Source: Candidatus Thorarchaeota archaeon
Lineage (GTDB): Archaea; Asgardarchaeota; Thorarchaeia; Thorarchaeales; Thorarchaeaceae
Length of the DNA stretch: 5,101 nt
Assembly (NCBI GenBank): GCA_029855925.1
Contig: JAGSHP010000359.1
Coordinates: 1 to 5,101 of the forward strand
Direction: 5' to 3'
Shown piece by piece: positions 4,381 to 5,101 of this stretch. Below the pieces are notes generated by a model. That model saw nothing but the letters and a program-made list of their open reading frames with translations. It ran no database searches and was not told the DNA's origin. Position 1 is the stretch's first letter. Each line of letters opens with the position of its first letter. The position numbers and the translations under genes were made by a program.

Positions 4381-5101
4381 TCATTCGATCCCTATTTTCT
4401 TGCTCACACTCTCTGCAACTGCTTCAAACGCCTTTGCAACATTCGAGTCCGGCTCGCTGACAACGAACGGGGTGCCCATGTCACTCAGAGCAACAACCTG
4501 TGGATCCAATGGGAGCGATCCGAGGAGATCAACATTGTACTCCTTTGCTGCTTCCTTAGCGGCTCCTTCTCCAAAGATGCGATGGTGTGTTCCGCACTTG
4601 GGACAAATAAACTCAGCCATGTTCTCGACAATACCAAGAACATTGACGCCCATCTTCTGGGTCAGTTGAATTGCACGTCGTGCATCAAGTGCGGCGACCT
4701 GCTGTGGGGTGGATACAATGATCACGCCATCAGCGTCGGGAATTGACTGCAGAATGCTGAGAATCTCATCGCCCGTGCCGGGGGGTAGATCAACAACAAG
4801 GAGGTCGAGCGCGCCCCACTTCACATCACCAAGAAACTGCGTGACGGCTTTTGCAACCAGCGGTCCTCGCCATGCAACAGCGTCATCGTTCTTGTGGAGC
4901 AGAAAGCCCATGCTCATGACCTTAGTTCCGAGTGGTCCATCTACTGGGTATATGAAGTTCTCCTCAGCCCTTGGGTGCTCGCCCTCAAGGCCGAGTAGTT
5001 TGGGCACATTGGGCCCGTAAATATCAACATCGAGAATTCCAACAGATAGTCCCTTCTTGGCAAACGACATTGCTAGATTTGTAGCAACAGTTGTCTTACC
5101 C
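4381..5101 (-). CDS. Mrp/NBP35-family iron-sulfur cluster carrier ATPase, C-terminal part (runs off right edge)
   Basis: The frame is open from the window edge to TGA (complement of 4381-4383), giving 239 visible residues; it continues upstream, so the internal ATG at 5068-5070 is not the real start. The first visible residues GKTT are the end of the Walker A P-loop. Then follow DVDIYGPNVPKLLG, the Walker B segment VVDLPPGTGDE (about 102-112), the switch-like STPQQVAALDARRA, and FICPKCG with Cys166 and Cys169, the paired cysteines that hold a bridging Fe-S cluster between subunits of a dimer. The protein assembles and transfers Fe-S clusters in the cytoplasm. Little is missing: roughly the P-loop start and any N-terminal extension, where NBP35-type proteins carry extra cysteines, so Mrp and NBP35 subtypes cannot be told apart here. 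Confidence 0.95.
   Translation of the reverse strand, partial: GKTTVATNLAMSFAKKGLSVGILDVDIYGPNVPKLLGLEGEHPRAEENFIYPVDGPLGTKVMSMGFLLHKNDDAVAWRGPLVAKAVTQFLGDVKWGALDLLVVDLPPGTGDEILSILQSIPDADGVIIVSTPQQVAALDARRAIQLTQKMGVNVLGIVENMAEFICPKCGTHHRIFGEGAAKEAAKEYNVDLLGSLPLDPQVVALSDMGTPFVVSEPDSNVAKAFEAVAESVSKKIGIE

Noticed and set aside
4272..5020. Plus-strand frames across the right end
   Set aside because: All lie opposite the Mrp/NBP35 ATPase, whose motifs are unambiguous.

Overview
The window looks archaeal. The best evidence is a two-domain SIS sugar-phosphate isomerase of the archaeal-type phosphoglucose/phosphomannose isomerase family, an Mrp/NBP35-type P-loop ATPase, TATA-like boxes about 25-30 bases upstream of genes or structured elements, and a mix of ATG and GTG starts. 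Base composition is moderate (near 50% GC by eye) in genes and clearly AT-richer in the intergenic block. An Asgard-type mesophile such as a Thorarchaeote is a reasonable guess, but nothing here proves it.

Layout. Bases 1-494 carry, on the minus strand, the first 164 residues of a phosphoglucose/phosphomannose isomerase that runs off the left edge. A short divergent spacer (495-647) separates it from a plus-strand operon: a Cys/His-rich protein resembling the ATC-hydrolase family (648-1148), an alpha/beta hydrolase of the dienelactone-hydrolase-like COG2945 type overlapping it by 8 bases (1141-1809), and a HAD-superfamily phosphatase 34 bases further on (1844-2518). After a 204-base gap with a TATA-like box lies a small unrecognised soluble protein (2723-3133). 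At the right end a small two-helix membrane protein with an acidic tail (3834-4265) converges on an Mrp/NBP35-family iron-sulfur carrier ATPase (4381 to the edge, minus strand). A strong hairpin between those two looks like the terminator of the ATPase gene.

The unusual part is the roughly 700 bases from 3134 to 3833, which have no convincing protein gene but a lot of structure. There is a 164-base element closed by an almost perfect 21-pair stem (3204-3367), two palindromes whose centres are exactly 31 bases apart (3407 and 3438), and two similar hairpin units (about 3501-3577 and 3711-3795). Each unit is preceded by TATATGC, closed by a GC-rich 8-10 pair stem, has a pyrimidine-rich loop, and ends in an ACTYCTYCT tail. 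TATATGC and the loop motif ATTC-N5-CGCT are displaced by exactly 210 bases between the two units, so the units look like paralogous small RNA genes. A 13-base exact direct repeat (3153-3165 and 3569-3581) also lies in this block. I cannot match any of these RNAs to a known family.

How the genes work together: the three-gene operon joins two general hydrolases and a putative metal- or thiol-binding protein, so a small-molecule detoxification or salvage role is possible but unproven. The isomerase links glycolysis to mannose metabolism, and the ATPase serves iron-sulfur cluster assembly. These flanking genes are housekeeping and do not explain the RNA-like block.
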